From assembly GCA_023388715.1 (NCBI GenBank), contig JAEWFT010000016.1, positions 1 to 64,000 on the forward strand: a stretch of 64,000 nucleotides of DNA, read 5' to 3'. The position numbers and the translations under genes are program-made. The notes below the pieces were generated by a model, which saw only the letters and a program-made list of their open reading frames with translations, had not been told where the DNA came from and ran no database searches. How positions within the stretch are numbered: position 1 is the first letter of the stretch; every line of letters starts with the position of its first letter. Positions 1-10,600 of this stretch are shown piece after piece. The DNA is from Pseudomonadota bacterium (GTDB lineage: Bacteria > Pseudomonadota > Gammaproteobacteria > Xanthomonadales > Xanthomonadaceae).

Positions 1-956
1 ACCGGCAGCCCGAGCAGGAAGATCCACCCCTGCGGCGCCAGCCCGTACACCACGAATCCCGCCACCCCGCACAGCAGGCCAAGCAGCACCGCGCGGCGCT
101 CGCCCAGCGCCTTCACCAGTCGTCCGACCAGCAAGAGGTTGACGACCACGCTGAGCGCCCCGACCACCGCCAACACGTAGCCCGCCTGCTTCTCCTTCCA
201 GCCGTAGGCGGCGTCGGCGAACAGCACGAAGGTGCTCGGATAGACGTAGTGCGCGAAGTTGGCGATGAAGACGACCGCCACCAATCCCCAGATCCGCGGA
301 TACAGCTGCAGCATGCGCACCCCGCCCAGTGGCCGCGCATGGGTCCAGTCGAACACCGGCGTGCGCCGTTCCTTCGGCAGCGATTCGGGCAGCACGAACA
401 GGCCGTAGCAGAAGTTCAGCAGTGCCAGCGCCGCCGCCACCCAGAACGGCAGCCGATGGTTGATCTCGCCCAGCACGCCGCCCATCAGCGGGCCGACGAT
501 GAACCCCAGCCCGAATGCCGCGCCGATCATGCCGTAGCCCCTGGCGCGCCGCTCCGGTGGCAGCACGTCGGCGATGTAGGCGTTGGCGGTGGTGAAGCTG
601 GCGGAGGTGGCCGCGCTGATGATGCGCCCCGCCAGCAGCCAGCCGATGCCGGGCGCCAGCGCCATGAACACGAAATCGATGCCCAGGCCCAGGCAGGAGA
701 GCAGGATGACAGGGCGCCGGCCGAAGCGGTCGGAGAGTGCGCCCTGCACCGGCGCGCTGAAGAACTGCACCAGCGAGAACGAAAAGGCGAACAGCCCGAC
801 CCAGTAGGCCGCGGTGGACATGTCGCCGCCCACGAATCCCTGTACCAGGTGCGGCAGCACCGGGATGATCACGCCGAACGCGATCACGTCGATCAGCACG
901 GTAACGAAGATGAAGGCCAGCGCGGCCTTGCGGGCGCCGGGCGGCGGCAGGTTCAA
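1..956 (-). CDS. MFS drug exporter, TetA-like (partial, C-terminus outside window)
   Basis: Major facilitator superfamily exporter of the TetA (DHA1) type, expected to pump a small hydrophobic drug or metabolite out across the inner membrane by proton antiport. About 318 residues are visible, translated by eye on the minus strand. They show alternating hydrophobic segments and the motif-A loop GALSDRFGRRPV after the second helix, which is diagnostic of the family. The start is a TTG at 956, chosen because AAGGAGG lies 4 bases upstream and the frame gives no ATG there. The gene runs off the left edge, so the last one or two helices are missing. The substrate cannot be told. It lies just downstream of the DUF2239 gene on the same strand. 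Confidence 0.85.
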   Translation of the reverse strand, partial: MNLPPPGARKAALAFIFVTVLIDVIAFGVIIPVLPHLVQGFVGGDMSTAAYWVGLFAFSFSLVQFFSAPVQGALSDRFGRRPVILLSCLGLGIDFVFMALAPGIGWLLAGRIISAATSASFTTANAYIADVLPPERRARGYGMIGAAFGLGFIVGPLMGGVLGEINHRLPFWVAAALALLNFCYGLFVLPESLPKERRTPVFDWTHARPLGGVRMLQLYPRIWGLVAVVFIANFAHYVYPSTFVLFADAAYGWKEKQAGYVLAVVGALSVVVNLLLVGRLVKALGERRAVLLGLLCGVAGFVVYGLAPQGWIFLLGLP

Positions 957-983
957 GATGCCTCCTTCGCGATCGGCCGGACG

Positions 984-1565
984 TCAGTGGAAGGCGTCGC
1001 TTGCAAGCAGCGCGGCGTGCTCGCGCACGTCTTCCGGCCAGTGCGCGATGCGGCCCTCGAAGCCGCCGAAATCGCCGGCGAACAGCGCGCGCAGCGCCTC
1101 TGCATAGCCCGGCAGCCCGCTGGCCAGCGCCTGCAGGAAGCGATACGTGGTCTCCTGCGCTGCGCGGCCGCGGTCACCGCCGGCATCGGCGCGTGCCGCC
1201 TCGACCAGCCGCCGCAGCGCCATCGACGCGCCGCCCGGCTGCGCCGCCAGCCACTCCCAGTGATGCGGCAGCAGCGTGACCTCGCGCGCGACCACGCCCA
1301 GGCGCGGGCGGCCAGGACGGCGGCGCGCCTCCGCCGCCACCGGCCGCTGCAGTTCCGGCTGCGACAGGCGCCGCACCAGCTCGGCGGCGGGCAGCGCCAG
1401 TGGCAGGTCCAGCACCTCGCCGCTGCCGTCGTCGAAGACGCGCACCGCGCGGGCCGGGTCGGCGTCGTGCGCCTGCTTGGCCTTGATCGCCACGTGCAGC
1501 AGCTCGCCGCTGGCGATGCGGTGGTAGCCGGCAAAGGCGGTGCAACGCAGGCGGGTGGGGATCAT
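984..1565 (-). CDS. DUF2239 family protein
   Basis: A 193-residue cytosolic protein of unknown function. The opening TAFAGYHRIASGEL and the central block GRPRLGVVAREVTLLPHHW followed by EWLAAQPGGAS are what I recognise as DUF2239. Members are short, soluble and common in Proteobacteria, with no assigned activity. There is no signal peptide or membrane segment. The ATG at 1565 has GGAG upstream; a slightly upstream in-frame ATG (WPEPSM region) cannot be excluded. The gene ends 27 bases before the MFS exporter start, so the two may be co-transcribed. Upstream lies the flavoprotein oxidoreductase, also on the minus strand. Confidence 0.75.
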   Translation of the reverse strand: MIPTRLRCTAFAGYHRIASGELLHVAIKAKQAHDADPARAVRVFDDGSGEVLDLPLALPAAELVRRLSQPELQRPVAAEARRRPGRPRLGVVAREVTLLPHHWEWLAAQPGGASMALRRLVEAARADAGGDRGRAAQETTYRFLQALASGLPGYAEALRALFAGDFGGFEGRIAHWPEDVREHAALLASDAFH

Positions 1566-1605
1566 CGACGGCTCCGGCCAGCCGCGCATCTTACCCGCCG
1601 CCGCC

Positions 1606-2586
1606 TCACGCGGCGGCCGGGTCCTGCCGCTCGCGCCAGTTGCGCGGCAGCCGGTTGTGCACCGCGGTGGCCGCGATCGCTGCGTGACCCATGCCCACCG
1701 CGATCTGGTTGAGCGCGCTGACCACGTCGCCAATCGCGTACAGCCCGTCGACCGTGGTCTGCTGGCGCTCATCGACCACCAGCTCGCCGTTGTCGTCGAC
1801 CTTCGCGCCCAGCGCCACCGCCAGCTGCGACTGTGCGTCGGCGCCAAGCACCGGGTAGAGGGTGTCGAAGTGGCGTCGGCCGGCGTCGGTGTCGACCTCG
1901 CAGCCGTCCCCGGGCAGGCACCGCATCGCCCGCGCGGCGGGCAGCAGCTCCACACCGGCCTTGAGTGCGAGCGCGGCGCATTCGTCCGAAGGCTCGCCGT
2001 CCTCGCTGCGGATCGCGGTGACGTCGCGCGAAAAGCTGCGCAGGAACAACGCATGGCGGATCGCCTCGTCGGCCGGGGCCAGCACCGCGATCGCATCATC
2101 GCTGGCCTCGTAGCCATCGCAGACGGCGCACAGGCGCACCGCGTGCCGGGCGATGCCGTCCTCCAGCCCGTCCATCGCCGGCATCACGTCCACCACGCCG
2201 GTCGCCAGCAGCACGCAGCGCGCGCGCCAGCGGCGGCCGTCCTCGGCGGTGGCCAGGAAATACTCGCCGGCGCGCTCCAGCCGCGCGATGAGGCCCTGCT
2301 CGATGCGCACACCGAAGCCCAGCGCCTGCTCGCGCAGCTTGCCCAGCAGCGCGGTGCCGCCGATCCCGTGCGGAAAGCCGGGGCAGTTGTTGCTTTCGGG
2401 GATCCAGCGCGCGCGGCTCTTGCCGCCGTCCACCACCACGAAGTCGCGGTGGAAGCGCGCCAGGTAGGTCGCGGCGGTCAGCCCGGCCGGGCCAGCGCCA
2501 ACCACCAGCGCGTCGAGCAGCGGCTCAGCGTCCGGGGCCGACGTCGATGAACTGGAGGAATTCGGCACGGGTACGGGCGTCGTCAC
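1606..2586 (-). CDS. Thioredoxin-reductase-like FAD oxidoreductase with degenerate NADPH site
   Basis: Two-domain flavoprotein of the thioredoxin reductase fold, 326 residues from a GTG start. The FAD dinucleotide motif [12 protein letters not shown] is at about residues 28-40. The redox pair C153-A-V-C156 sits in CAVCDGYE. The second FAD motif YAIGDVV is near the C-terminus. The NADPH domain is odd: where TrxB has a glycine-rich GGGxSA loop this protein reads [14 protein letters not shown], and the HRR phosphate-binding motif is absent ([10 protein letters not shown] instead). It may therefore use another electron donor, as in ferredoxin- or flavin-dependent thioredoxin reductases; that is inference. 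The frame overlaps the end of folE by 62 bases. A GTG at 2568 is an alternative start. Confidence 0.8.
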   Translation of the reverse strand: MTTPVPVPNSSSSSTSAPDAEPLLDALVVGAGPAGLTAATYLARFHRDFVVVDGGKSRARWIPESNNCPGFPHGIGGTALLGKLREQALGFGVRIEQGLIARLERAGEYFLATAEDGRRWRARCVLLATGVVDVMPAMDGLEDGIARHAVRLCAVCDGYEASDDAIAVLAPADEAIRHALFLRSFSRDVTAIRSEDGEPSDECAALALKAGVELLPAARAMRCLPGDGCEVDTDAGRRHFDTLYPVLGADAQSQLAVALGAKVDDNGELVVDERQQTTVDGLYAIGDVVSALNQIAVGMGHAAIAATAVHNRLPRNWRERQDPAAA

Positions 2587-3148
2587 GGAAGGCTCCCAGC
2601 ATCTTGGACGTCACCATGCTGACGCCGCGCTTGTGAATGCCGCGCGTGGTCATGCACTCGTGCGCGCCCTCGACCACCACCGCCACACCCGCTGGATCCA
2701 GCGCGCGCTGGATGCAATTGGCGATCTGCGCGGTCATCTTCTCCTGCACCTGGAACCGCCGCGCGTAAGCCTCGACCACCCGCGCCAGCTTGCTGATGCC
2801 GACCACCCGCCCCTTCGGCAGGTAGCCCACGTGGACCTTGCCGATGATCGGCGCCATGTGGTGCTCGCAGTGGCTTTCGTACTCGATGTCGCGCAGCACG
2901 ATCATCTCGTCGTAGCCCTCGACTTCCTCGAAGGTGCGCAGCAGGTACTCGTCCGGATCCACGGCGTAGCCGCTGAACCAGTCGCCATAGGCCTTGACCA
3001 CCCGCTTGGGGGTATCGAGCAGGCCTTCGCGCGCGGGGTCGTCGCCGGACCAGCGCAGCAGCGTGCGCACCGCCTCTTCGGCCTGCGCGCGGCTCACCTG
3101 GTTGCGGACGTCGGCGCTCGAAGGATCGTCGCGGTCATCGATGGACAT
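2525..3148 (-). CDS. folE: GTP cyclohydrolase I
   Basis: Converts GTP to 7,8-dihydroneopterin triphosphate, the first step of tetrahydrofolate and tetrahydrobiopterin-type cofactor synthesis, as a zinc-dependent homodecamer in the cytosol. The 207 residues match the type I family. The zinc ligands are visible as C94 and H97 in SHCEHHMAP and C165 in [10 protein letters not shown], and the substrate segment [16 protein letters not shown] is intact. The gene is followed on the same strand by the thioredoxin-reductase-like flavoprotein, whose start overlaps the folE end, suggesting translational coupling. The window also holds phhA, an enzyme that uses a pterin cofactor, 18 kb away. Confidence 0.97.
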   Translation of the reverse strand: MSIDDRDDPSSADVRNQVSRAQAEEAVRTLLRWSGDDPAREGLLDTPKRVVKAYGDWFSGYAVDPDEYLLRTFEEVEGYDEMIVLRDIEYESHCEHHMAPIIGKVHVGYLPKGRVVGISKLARVVEAYARRFQVQEKMTAQIANCIQRALDPAGVAVVVEGAHECMTTRGIHKRGVSMVTSKMLGAFRDDARTRAEFLQFIDVGPGR

Positions 3149-3190
3149 GGCGGCTCCAGCGTGGCGGGAACGGCATGGTAGCGCGGGCGC

Positions 3191-3454
3191 TCAGGCCGGC
3201 GCGGCGGTGCGCACGCGGATCGCGTCGGCGTGCAGCGCCTCGTTGAGCTCATCGACCACGATCGCCCAGTCGGCATCCACCACCCACTGCTCGCGCAGGA
3301 ACTGGCGCTGGCCCTCGTTCCAGAACGGGGCCTCCGACACGCGCACGTCCTCGGGCAGCTGGTGGCCGTCGATGAAGGCGGCGATCTCCGCCTTGCCTGC
3401 CGGCAGCCCGAGCTGCTCGAACAGGTGGGTCATGTTGGATTCGGTGGTGTCCAT
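3191..3454 (-). CDS. DUF2789 family protein
   Basis: Small acidic cytosolic protein of 87 residues. I recognise the DUF2789 pattern: LFEQLGLP near the start, a helical middle with APFWNEGQRQFLREQW, and DADWAIVVDELNEAL near the end. No function is known for the family. The ATG at 3454 was chosen over a longer frame because GGGAGC lies 7 bases upstream and homologues begin with this MDTT-type sequence. It sits between folE and the M13 peptidase on the same strand. The 140-base gap upstream holds two hairpins (3491-3510 and 3521-3536) without U-tracts. Confidence 0.75.
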   Translation of the reverse strand: MDTTESNMTHLFEQLGLPAGKAEIAAFIDGHQLPEDVRVSEAPFWNEGQRQFLREQWVVDADWAIVVDELNEALHADAIRVRTAAPA

Positions 3455-3594
3455 CGCGTGCTCCCGGTGTTCGGGCGGCGATTGTGCGCAATGCCGCGCG
3501 AACGCGGCATCACGATGCAAGACGCCGACCGGCGTCGCCGTCGAACGCCGAACGCGAGGGCCGCCGCGGAACCGCCGCGACGGCTACCCGACAC

Positions 3595-5703
3595 TTACCA
3601 GATGCGCACGCGGTCTTCGGGCTTGACGTACAGCGGATCGCTCGGGCCGATGTTGAAGGCGTCGTACCAGGCGTCCATGTTGCGCAGCGGCGCGTAGGCG
3701 CGGATGTGGCCCGGCGAATGGGTGCCGTTGACCAGCTGCTGGCGCAGGGCATCGTCGCGCCACAGCGTGCGCCAGACCTGCGCCCAGCCCAGGAAGAAGC
3801 GCTGCTCGCCGGTGAAGCCGTCGATCACCGGCGCCGGCTTGCCGCCCAACGAGCGACGGTAGGCCTCCAGCGCGATGGTCAGCCCGCCGAGGTCGCCGAC
3901 GTTCTCGCCCATCGCCACCTTCGGGTTGATGTGCATGCCCGGCAGCTGCGGGAACACATAGGCCTCGTACTGCGCGCCCAGCTTCGCCGCCTGGGCCTCG
4001 AACTTGGCCGCGTCCTCGGCAGTCCACCAGTCGCGCAGCATTCCCTCGCCATCCGACTTGCGGCCCTGGTCGTCGAAGCCGTGGATGATCTCGTGGCCAA
4101 TCACGCCGCCAATGCCGCCGTAGTTGACCGCCGGATCCGCGTCCGGGTCGAAGAACGGCGGTTGCAGGATCGCGGCCGGGAACACGATCTCGTTCTTGAC
4201 CGAGTTGTAGTAGGCATTGACGGTCTGCGGGGTCATGCCCCACTCGCCCTTGTCCACCGGCTTGCCGATCCGCGCCCGCCGGTAGTCCCACTCGAAGCGG
4301 GAGGAACGCATGGCGTTGCCGACCACGTCGCCCGGCACCACGGTCAGGGCGCTGTAGTCGCGCCAGGTCTCGGGGTGTCCGATCTTCAGGCCGAAGCCTT
4401 CCAGCTTGGCGCGTGCCTGCGCCTTGGTTTCCGGGCCCATCCACTCCAGCGCGTCCAGGCGCGTGCCCATCGCCGCCTTCACATTGGCGACCAGCGCATC
4501 CATCTTGGCCTTGGCGTCGGCGGGGAAGTACAGCTTCACGTAGTCGCGCCCGATCGCCTCGCCCATCGTGCGCTCGGTCACCGACACAGCGCGCTTCCAG
4601 CGCGGCTGCAGCTCCGGCTGGCCGGAGAGGAACTTGTCGCGGAACTGGTAGTGCGCCTGCACGAAGTCGCTCGACAGCAGCGGCGCCACCCGGTCGGTGG
4701 CGTGGAAGGCGGCCCAGGCACGCAGGGTGGCAAGGTCGGTGGCGGCGAAGATCTTCGCCATCGCCGGGATCGCGCTGTCCTGGCGCACCACCGCGACCGG
4801 CGCCTGCTCGACGCCCGCGGCGCTGAAGTAGCCCGCCCAGTCGAAGCCCGGCGCCTTGCCGGCGAAGTCGGCCAGCGCCAGCGGGTTGTAGGTCTTGTCG
4901 CGGTCGCGGCTCTGCGCGCGGGTCCAATGGGCGTCCGCGATCCGGGTTTCGAACGCGAGGACGTCGCGCGCGGCGGCCTGCGGCTTGGCCCAGCCCGCCA
5001 GGGCCAGCATCTGCGCGACATAGGCCTGGTAGCGCTCGCGCTGCGGCGCGAAATTCTCGCGCAGGTACATCTCGCGATCGCCCAGGCCAAGCCCGGACTG
5101 CGACATGTAGAGGGTGTAGACGTCCGGATTGCGCTGGTCATCGCTGACCGACAGCGCGAACAGGGTGGGCGTAGGCACGTCGCGCGACGCCATCAGCGCG
5201 GCCATGCCGGCGTGGTCGCGCACCTTGCGGATCTGCGCAATGAACAGCTGCAGCGGCCTGGCGCCCAGCTTCTCCACCGCCGCCTCGTCCATGAATCCGC
5301 GGTACAGCGCCGCGATCTTCGCGGCGTCGCCGCCGCTGGCGGTGTCGCCCTGCGGGTAGCTTTCCAGCAGCGCGCGCACGCGCGCCTCGGAGAGATCTCG
5401 CAGCACCCGGAAGGACCCGTAGCTGCTCTGGTCGGCCGGGATCGGCGTGGCCTTCGCCCAGCGGCCGTTGACGTATTCGAAGAAATCCGCGCCCGGCTTC
5501 ACCGTGGTGTCCATGCCGGCGACGTCGAAGCCCCACGCGCCGTAGCGGGTGGCATCGGTGGCGGTCACGCTGCCACCCGGCTCCGCCTCTGCAAACAGCA
5601 AGCGCGCGTGGCAGGCATCGTCCACGCAGCGCTCGGCGGCGAGCGCGGGACCGGCGGCCAGCGCCAATGCGATGGCGACGCCCAGGAACGACTTCTTCGA
5701 CAT
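3595..5703 (-). CDS. M13 family zinc metallopeptidase (neprilysin/PepO type), secreted
   Basis: Zinc endopeptidase of the neprilysin family that cleaves oligopeptides, probably in the periplasm or outside the cell. It has 702 residues, the usual length. A signal peptide (MSKKSFLGVAIALALAAGPALA) starts it, with cleavage expected before AERC. The catalytic motif HEIIH is at residues 537-541, and the third ligand E600 lies in GENVGDLGG, 63 residues after the first histidine as in human neprilysin. The C-terminus ends in the family-typical VRIW. The ATG at 5703 has GGAG upstream; the open frame extends further 5' but without signal-peptide sense. Several Xanthomonas-group genomes carry multiple copies of this family. 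The gene stands between recD and the DUF2789 gene on the same strand. Confidence 0.93.
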   Translation of the reverse strand: MSKKSFLGVAIALALAAGPALAAERCVDDACHARLLFAEAEPGGSVTATDATRYGAWGFDVAGMDTTVKPGADFFEYVNGRWAKATPIPADQSSYGSFRVLRDLSEARVRALLESYPQGDTASGGDAAKIAALYRGFMDEAAVEKLGARPLQLFIAQIRKVRDHAGMAALMASRDVPTPTLFALSVSDDQRNPDVYTLYMSQSGLGLGDREMYLRENFAPQRERYQAYVAQMLALAGWAKPQAAARDVLAFETRIADAHWTRAQSRDRDKTYNPLALADFAGKAPGFDWAGYFSAAGVEQAPVAVVRQDSAIPAMAKIFAATDLATLRAWAAFHATDRVAPLLSSDFVQAHYQFRDKFLSGQPELQPRWKRAVSVTERTMGEAIGRDYVKLYFPADAKAKMDALVANVKAAMGTRLDALEWMGPETKAQARAKLEGFGLKIGHPETWRDYSALTVVPGDVVGNAMRSSRFEWDYRRARIGKPVDKGEWGMTPQTVNAYYNSVKNEIVFPAAILQPPFFDPDADPAVNYGGIGGVIGHEIIHGFDDQGRKSDGEGMLRDWWTAEDAAKFEAQAAKLGAQYEAYVFPQLPGMHINPKVAMGENVGDLGGLTIALEAYRRSLGGKPAPVIDGFTGEQRFFLGWAQVWRTLWRDDALRQQLVNGTHSPGHIRAYAPLRNMDAWYDAFNIGPSDPLYVKPEDRVRIW

Positions 5704-5816
5704 CAAACTCTCCAGTTCACGGCCGGCGGATCGCCGGCAACCTGCGTGTGTAACCTGCATTTGGCACGCGCGGGGAGTGTCGATGGTTGGGTGGCGACCA
5801 TACGGTCGCGATGCGT

Positions 5817-7652
5817 TCAGCCGCGGACACCCGGCGCGCCAAGCCGCCAGGCCAGCCCGGAGACCCGGCTGGCATGCCGCGACAGCGCGGAGGCCACCAG
5901 CGCTGCGCTGCCCGCAAGGTGCACTGCGGCACGCGCACGGGTAAGGCCCGTGTACACCAGTTCCCGGCTGAGCACGCGCGCGTCCTGGCGCGGCAACTGC
6001 AGCCAGACCTCGTCGAACTCGCTGCCCTGCGCCTTGTGCACGGTCATTGCGAACGCGGATTCGTGGCGCGGCAGCGCGGCCGGATGGAACGCGCGCACCG
6101 CCGCGCCGGCGTTGCCTGCAAACCACACCAGCGGCGTGCCGTCCTTATCCGGCAGGCAGATTCCGACATCGCCATTGAACAGCCCATGGCGGTAGCTGTT
6201 CTCGGTCACCAGCAGCAGGCGCCCGCGGAACCAGGCCGGCGGGGTGCCGATGCGCTGGCCGGACAACTGCGCCTCGATCCGGGCGTTCAGCCCGCGGGCA
6301 CCCTGCGGCCCATCGCGCAGGGCAGTCAGCAGGCGCAGGCGTGCCGATTCGCGCAGCGCCTGCGCCGGCTCGTCGTGCGCGGCCAGCGCATGCCAGTGCT
6401 GGAGCAGGCGGGGGCAGGCCTGCAGCGGATCGTCCACCTGCTCGTGGAAGGACACGTTCGCCAGGGTGCCGCCGCGCAGCAGCGCGAGCGCGCCCTCGGC
6501 ATCGCCGCGGCGCACGGCATCGGCCAGCGGGGCGAGGTCGAGGCTGGCCTGCTGCCGCCAGCCGCGCTGCAGGTGCACCCGATGCCCCTGCAGCGCGGAC
6601 GCGCCAGGCTCCACCGCCACCGTCCCCAGCAGCGGCTGCAGTGCCTGTACGTCGTCCTCCCGCACCCCGGAGCCATCGCCCGCCGCCATCAGGATCGCCG
6701 CGAGCACGTCGCCCGCTTCGACCGAGGGCAGCTGGTCGGGGTCGCCAAGCAGCACCAGCTGCGTCCCGTCCGCGATCGCCTCGACCAGCTTGCACATCAG
6801 GGGCAGGTCGAGCATCGACGCCTCGTCCACCACCACGATGTCCAGCGGGAGTGGATTGTCGACGTCGTGGCGGAAGCGGGGGGAGTCGGGAATCGACCCG
6901 AGCAGGCGATGCAGCGTGCTGGCATCGGTGGGCAAGGCAGCGAGCAAGTCCGCATCGATGCCTTGGGCGCGCATCTGGGTGGCGGCGCGACGCAGGCTTT
7001 CCGCCATGCGCTCGGCGGCGCGGCCAGTGGGCGCTGCCAGTGCGATCCGCAACGGCGCGGAACCTGCCTGCACGGCGCCCGCGATGCGCAGCGCCAGCAG
7101 CCGCGCGATCGTCGTGGTCTTGCCGGTGCCCGGGCCGCCAGTGACCAGCAGCAGCGCGCGCCGCAGGGCGAGCGCCGCGGCACGGGCCTGGTGGTCGTCC
7201 AGTCGCGCGTCGGGGAAAAGGCGTTCGAACAGCGGCGCGATCGATGCGATGTCGGCCGCCACGGGTTGCGCGGCGATGCGCTGCAACTGCAGGGCGAGCC
7301 GGCGTTCGTATTCGCGATAGCGGCGCAGGTAGAGCAGGCCATTCTCGAGCACCAGCGGCGCCGCCTTGGCTTCCTCCGCCGTCGCCGATTGCGGCGTGGC
7401 GACCAGGCGCGAGTCCGCCAGTCGCTGCCGCCATGCCGCGGGATCGGGCCAGGCGATCTCCGCGTCGACCAGTCGCCGGGGCCCCGCGGGATCGAACGCG
7501 GCGTGCCCGCTGGCAACGGCCAGGGACGCCAGTGCCGCCGCGCCCAGCACGTCGTCCGGTGCCTGCGGATCCAGCCGGCGCAGGGTGTTAGCCAGTGCGT
7601 CGTCCAGGGTGCGCAGCACGCCAAGCCTGTCGAGTTCGCGCAACAGGCTCAC
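5817..7652 (-). CDS. recD: Exodeoxyribonuclease V subunit alpha, RecD helicase
   Basis: The 5'-3' helicase subunit of RecBCD, which unwinds and degrades broken DNA ends and loads RecA at Chi. It has 611 residues, close to E. coli RecD. Walker A is TGGPGTGKTTT at about residues 171-181, Walker B is VVVDEASMLD, and a C-terminal UvrD-like segment contains AMTVHKAQGSEFDEVW. The start is the GTG at 7652, which overlaps the recB stop as GTGA. The larger frame open upstream lies within recB and is spurious. It is last in the recC-recB-recD operon, so translational coupling would keep the subunits balanced. A small inverted repeat (5794-5809) follows it without a U-tract. Confidence 0.95.
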   Translation of the reverse strand: MSLLRELDRLGVLRTLDDALANTLRRLDPQAPDDVLGAAALASLAVASGHAAFDPAGPRRLVDAEIAWPDPAAWRQRLADSRLVATPQSATAEEAKAAPLVLENGLLYLRRYREYERRLALQLQRIAAQPVAADIASIAPLFERLFPDARLDDHQARAAALALRRALLLVTGGPGTGKTTTIARLLALRIAGAVQAGSAPLRIALAAPTGRAAERMAESLRRAATQMRAQGIDADLLAALPTDASTLHRLLGSIPDSPRFRHDVDNPLPLDIVVVDEASMLDLPLMCKLVEAIADGTQLVLLGDPDQLPSVEAGDVLAAILMAAGDGSGVREDDVQALQPLLGTVAVEPGASALQGHRVHLQRGWRQQASLDLAPLADAVRRGDAEGALALLRGGTLANVSFHEQVDDPLQACPRLLQHWHALAAHDEPAQALRESARLRLLTALRDGPQGARGLNARIEAQLSGQRIGTPPAWFRGRLLLVTENSYRHGLFNGDVGICLPDKDGTPLVWFAGNAGAAVRAFHPAALPRHESAFAMTVHKAQGSEFDEVWLQLPRQDARVLSRELVYTGLTRARAAVHLAGSAALVASALSRHASRVSGLAWRLGAPGVRG

Positions 7653-10600
7653 GCGGCCTCTCCTTCCATGTTGCCTTGGCCGAACAGGGCGTCCAGCGCC
7701 TCCACCAGCTCGGGGGCGAAGCGTTGCGCGTAAATGCCGGGCGAACCGTTGCGGCTGGCATCCAGGCCGCGGCAGAACACGTAGCGGATGCCACCGAAAT
7801 CGCGCCCATAGTCGTAATCGCGAAGCCGGAAGCGCAGCCAGCGATGCAGGGCCAAGGTGTAGATCAGCGCCTGCAGGTCGTATTCGCTGTGCGCCATCGC
7901 CTGCGCCAACGCCGCATCGTCGTAGGCCGGCAGGCGGTTGGACTTGTAGTCGAGCACATACCACCTGCCGGCATGCCGGTAGGTGAGGTCGATCAGGCCG
8001 GTCATCAGCCCTTCGAGTGTCCGGCGCAGGCCAAAGCCCTGGCGCTCGCGCACCACGCCATGCGCGTGCAGCAGGCGCAGCAAGGCATCCACCTGCACCG
8101 GCTGCAGCGAGAACTGGAACTCGATTTCCGGGCGGCGTTCGCCGGCCGGCACGTCGCACAGGCGCGCGCCTTCCGGCAGCGCGACGGTCAGCGTCTGACC
8201 GACCAGCTGCGTGGTCAGCGCGATGCCATCGGCCAGCACGTCGGCGTCATAGCCTTCCTCGCGCAGGGCGGCGGCCATGACCTTGCTTTCGTCGGCGGGT
8301 GCGGCGTCGCCGGGTTGCCAGTCGCGCCACGCGCCGAAGTCCGCATGTTCCAGCGCCGCGTGCAGGGCCACGCCGTAGCGGTTGCCGCTGAAGCGCACGT
8401 CGATGTCGGTTGCGACGGTCGATTCGCATGCGCCGTGGGGTTCATCGTTGCCGCCGCCGGCCGGCAGGGTGGCGCTGCTGGCGGTGTCCGCGACGGTGCC
8501 GGCATCGGCCTTCGCCAGCTGGCTGAAGCTATACACCCACCAGTCGTGCGAGAGCCGGCGGGTGACGCTGCGCGCGGGCGGAATGGCGGCGTCGCGTTCG
8601 GGCGGCAGGCGCGGCAGCTCGGCAGGCACGGGGGTGTCGTCGATCGCGACGCCTGCAGCGGCCAGCGCCTCGACGTCGTACAGCATCGTCGACAAAGGCG
8701 TCTTGTCGTGTGCGAAGAACTTGCCGGTGGCGATCCACAGCGCGTGCTCGGCGCGGGTCAGGCCGACATAGAGCAGCCGCGCGTCCTCGGCGCGCTGTTC
8801 CTCTTTCCAGGCGGTGGTCGTGGCGGCCCAATCCGCTTCCTCGCCCAGTTTCCAGTGCAGGCGACGGCCCTCGGCGGCGTCATGCGCCACGCAGCCGCGT
8901 CCGGGGCCCTTGTCCCGGCGGCCGATGCCGACGAAGGGCAGGAACACCAGCGGATACTCCAGGCCCTTGCTCTTGTGCAGGGTCACGATCTGCACGCGGC
9001 GCGCGTCGGACTCCAGGCGCAGCAGCTGGGTCTCATCGTTGGCATCGGCGGTGGCGATGCGATGGCCCAGCCAGTCCACCAGCCCATGCAGGCCCAGCGC
9101 GTTCCTCTGCGCTTCCTGCAGGAGTTCGGCCAGTTGCAGGTAGTTGCTCATGCGTCGCTCGCCGTCGAGCAGGCCGAGCAGGCGTTCGGCATTGGCCGCG
9201 CACAGGTCGCCCACCAGCGCCAGCGGGCCGCCGCGCAACAGCCGTTCGCGCCAGCCCATCGCCTCCTGCTGGCGCTCGCGCTGCGCCTGCACACCGCCCT
9301 GTTCGACCGGTGCGTCCAGCGCCTCGATGCCGGCCGCGTCCACGCCGACCAGCACGGTCGACAGCGCCGCGCGCAGGCGGCCGTCGTCCCCCGCATGCAG
9401 CAGGGCAAGCAGCAGTGCGTGCAGCTCGCGCGCCTCGCTGGTGGCGAACAAGCTCTGCTTGCCGGCCGCGACCGCGGGAATCCCGGCCAGCGCCAGGGCC
9501 TGCTGGACCATCGTCGCCTCATGGTGGGAACGCACAAGGACCGCGATGTCGCCCGGCTGGACGCAGCGCGTCGCGTGCTTGCCGCTGAGCGTCGCCTTGC
9601 CGCTACGCGCCTGCGACAGCACCTCGTGGATCGCGGCCACGCAGGCCTGCGTCGCCAGTTCGCGCGAACGCGGCGCGCTGTACGACTTCGGCTTGCCTTT
9701 CGCGTCAACCACGGTGGGCTCGGGGGCGCGCCACACCGTCAGTGCAGGCGCGGGGCTGCCATCGCGCAGGCAGTCCTGGTTCGTGCGCGTGCCGCCCGGC
9801 TGGACATCGCGGAATTCAATCCGTCGATCGATGAAGGGCGGAGCGTCGGCACGGTTCGCGTCGAACGCCACCTGCGCATTGCGATACAGCGCCCCAATCG
9901 CCTGCAGGACCGCCGGCCGTGAACGGAAGTTCTGCGACAGCGGCGGCGCGGCGTCGGCGCGGGTGCCGGCATCGAGATACGTGTGCACGTCGCCGCCGCG
10001 GAAGCCATAGATCGCCTGCTTCGGGTCGCCAATGAGCATCAGCGCCGCCCCATCGCTCCCCGCCGCGAACACGCGACGGAAGATCGCCCACTGGCGCGCA
10101 TCGGTGTCCTGGAATTCGTCGACCAGGGCGACCGCGTACTGCGCGCGGAGCTGCCGCGCGAGCGCATCGGCATGCTCGCCATCGAGCGCATCGGCGACGC
10201 CATCGATCAGGTCGTCGTAGGTCTGCACGCGGCGCTGTCGCTTGAGCCGGGCGAGGCGCGCGTGGGCATCGTCGCGGATGCGGTGCAGCAGCGCGATGCG
10301 GCGGCACGCGCTGTAGTCCGCCTGCGCCTGCACCGCCGCGACGTACGCCGCAATCTCGGCGCTCATCGGCGACGTCGGCACCAGCGCGTGCTTGCCCTTG
10401 TTGGCCTTGTCCTGCAGCGCCTCGTTCGTCAGCTTCGCCAGCCGCCCGTCCAGCGGTGCGGAAAAGTCCCCGCCGTCGCACCATGCGGACCACTCGCTCC
10501 ACAACGCATCGATCCAGCTGCGGCGATAGTTGCTTCCGTTGAGCACCTTGGCATCCAGCGCCGCCAGCAACGCGGCCCGGCAATCGTCGCCATGCTTTCG

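Noticed and set aside
249..1712. A 487-residue open frame on the plus strand
   Set aside because: Antisense to the MFS exporter and DUF2239 gene, both of which have clear family motifs on the minus strand.
3491..3536. Two hairpins between the M13 peptidase and the DUF2789 gene as terminators
   Set aside because: Both stems are good but neither is followed by a U-tract, so a terminator call is not supported.
3484..6195. A 903-residue open frame on the plus strand
   Set aside because: It is the antisense shadow of the M13 peptidase and recD end. Composition (Arg, His, Gln, Ala) is typical of GC-rich antisense frames and no domain is recognisable.
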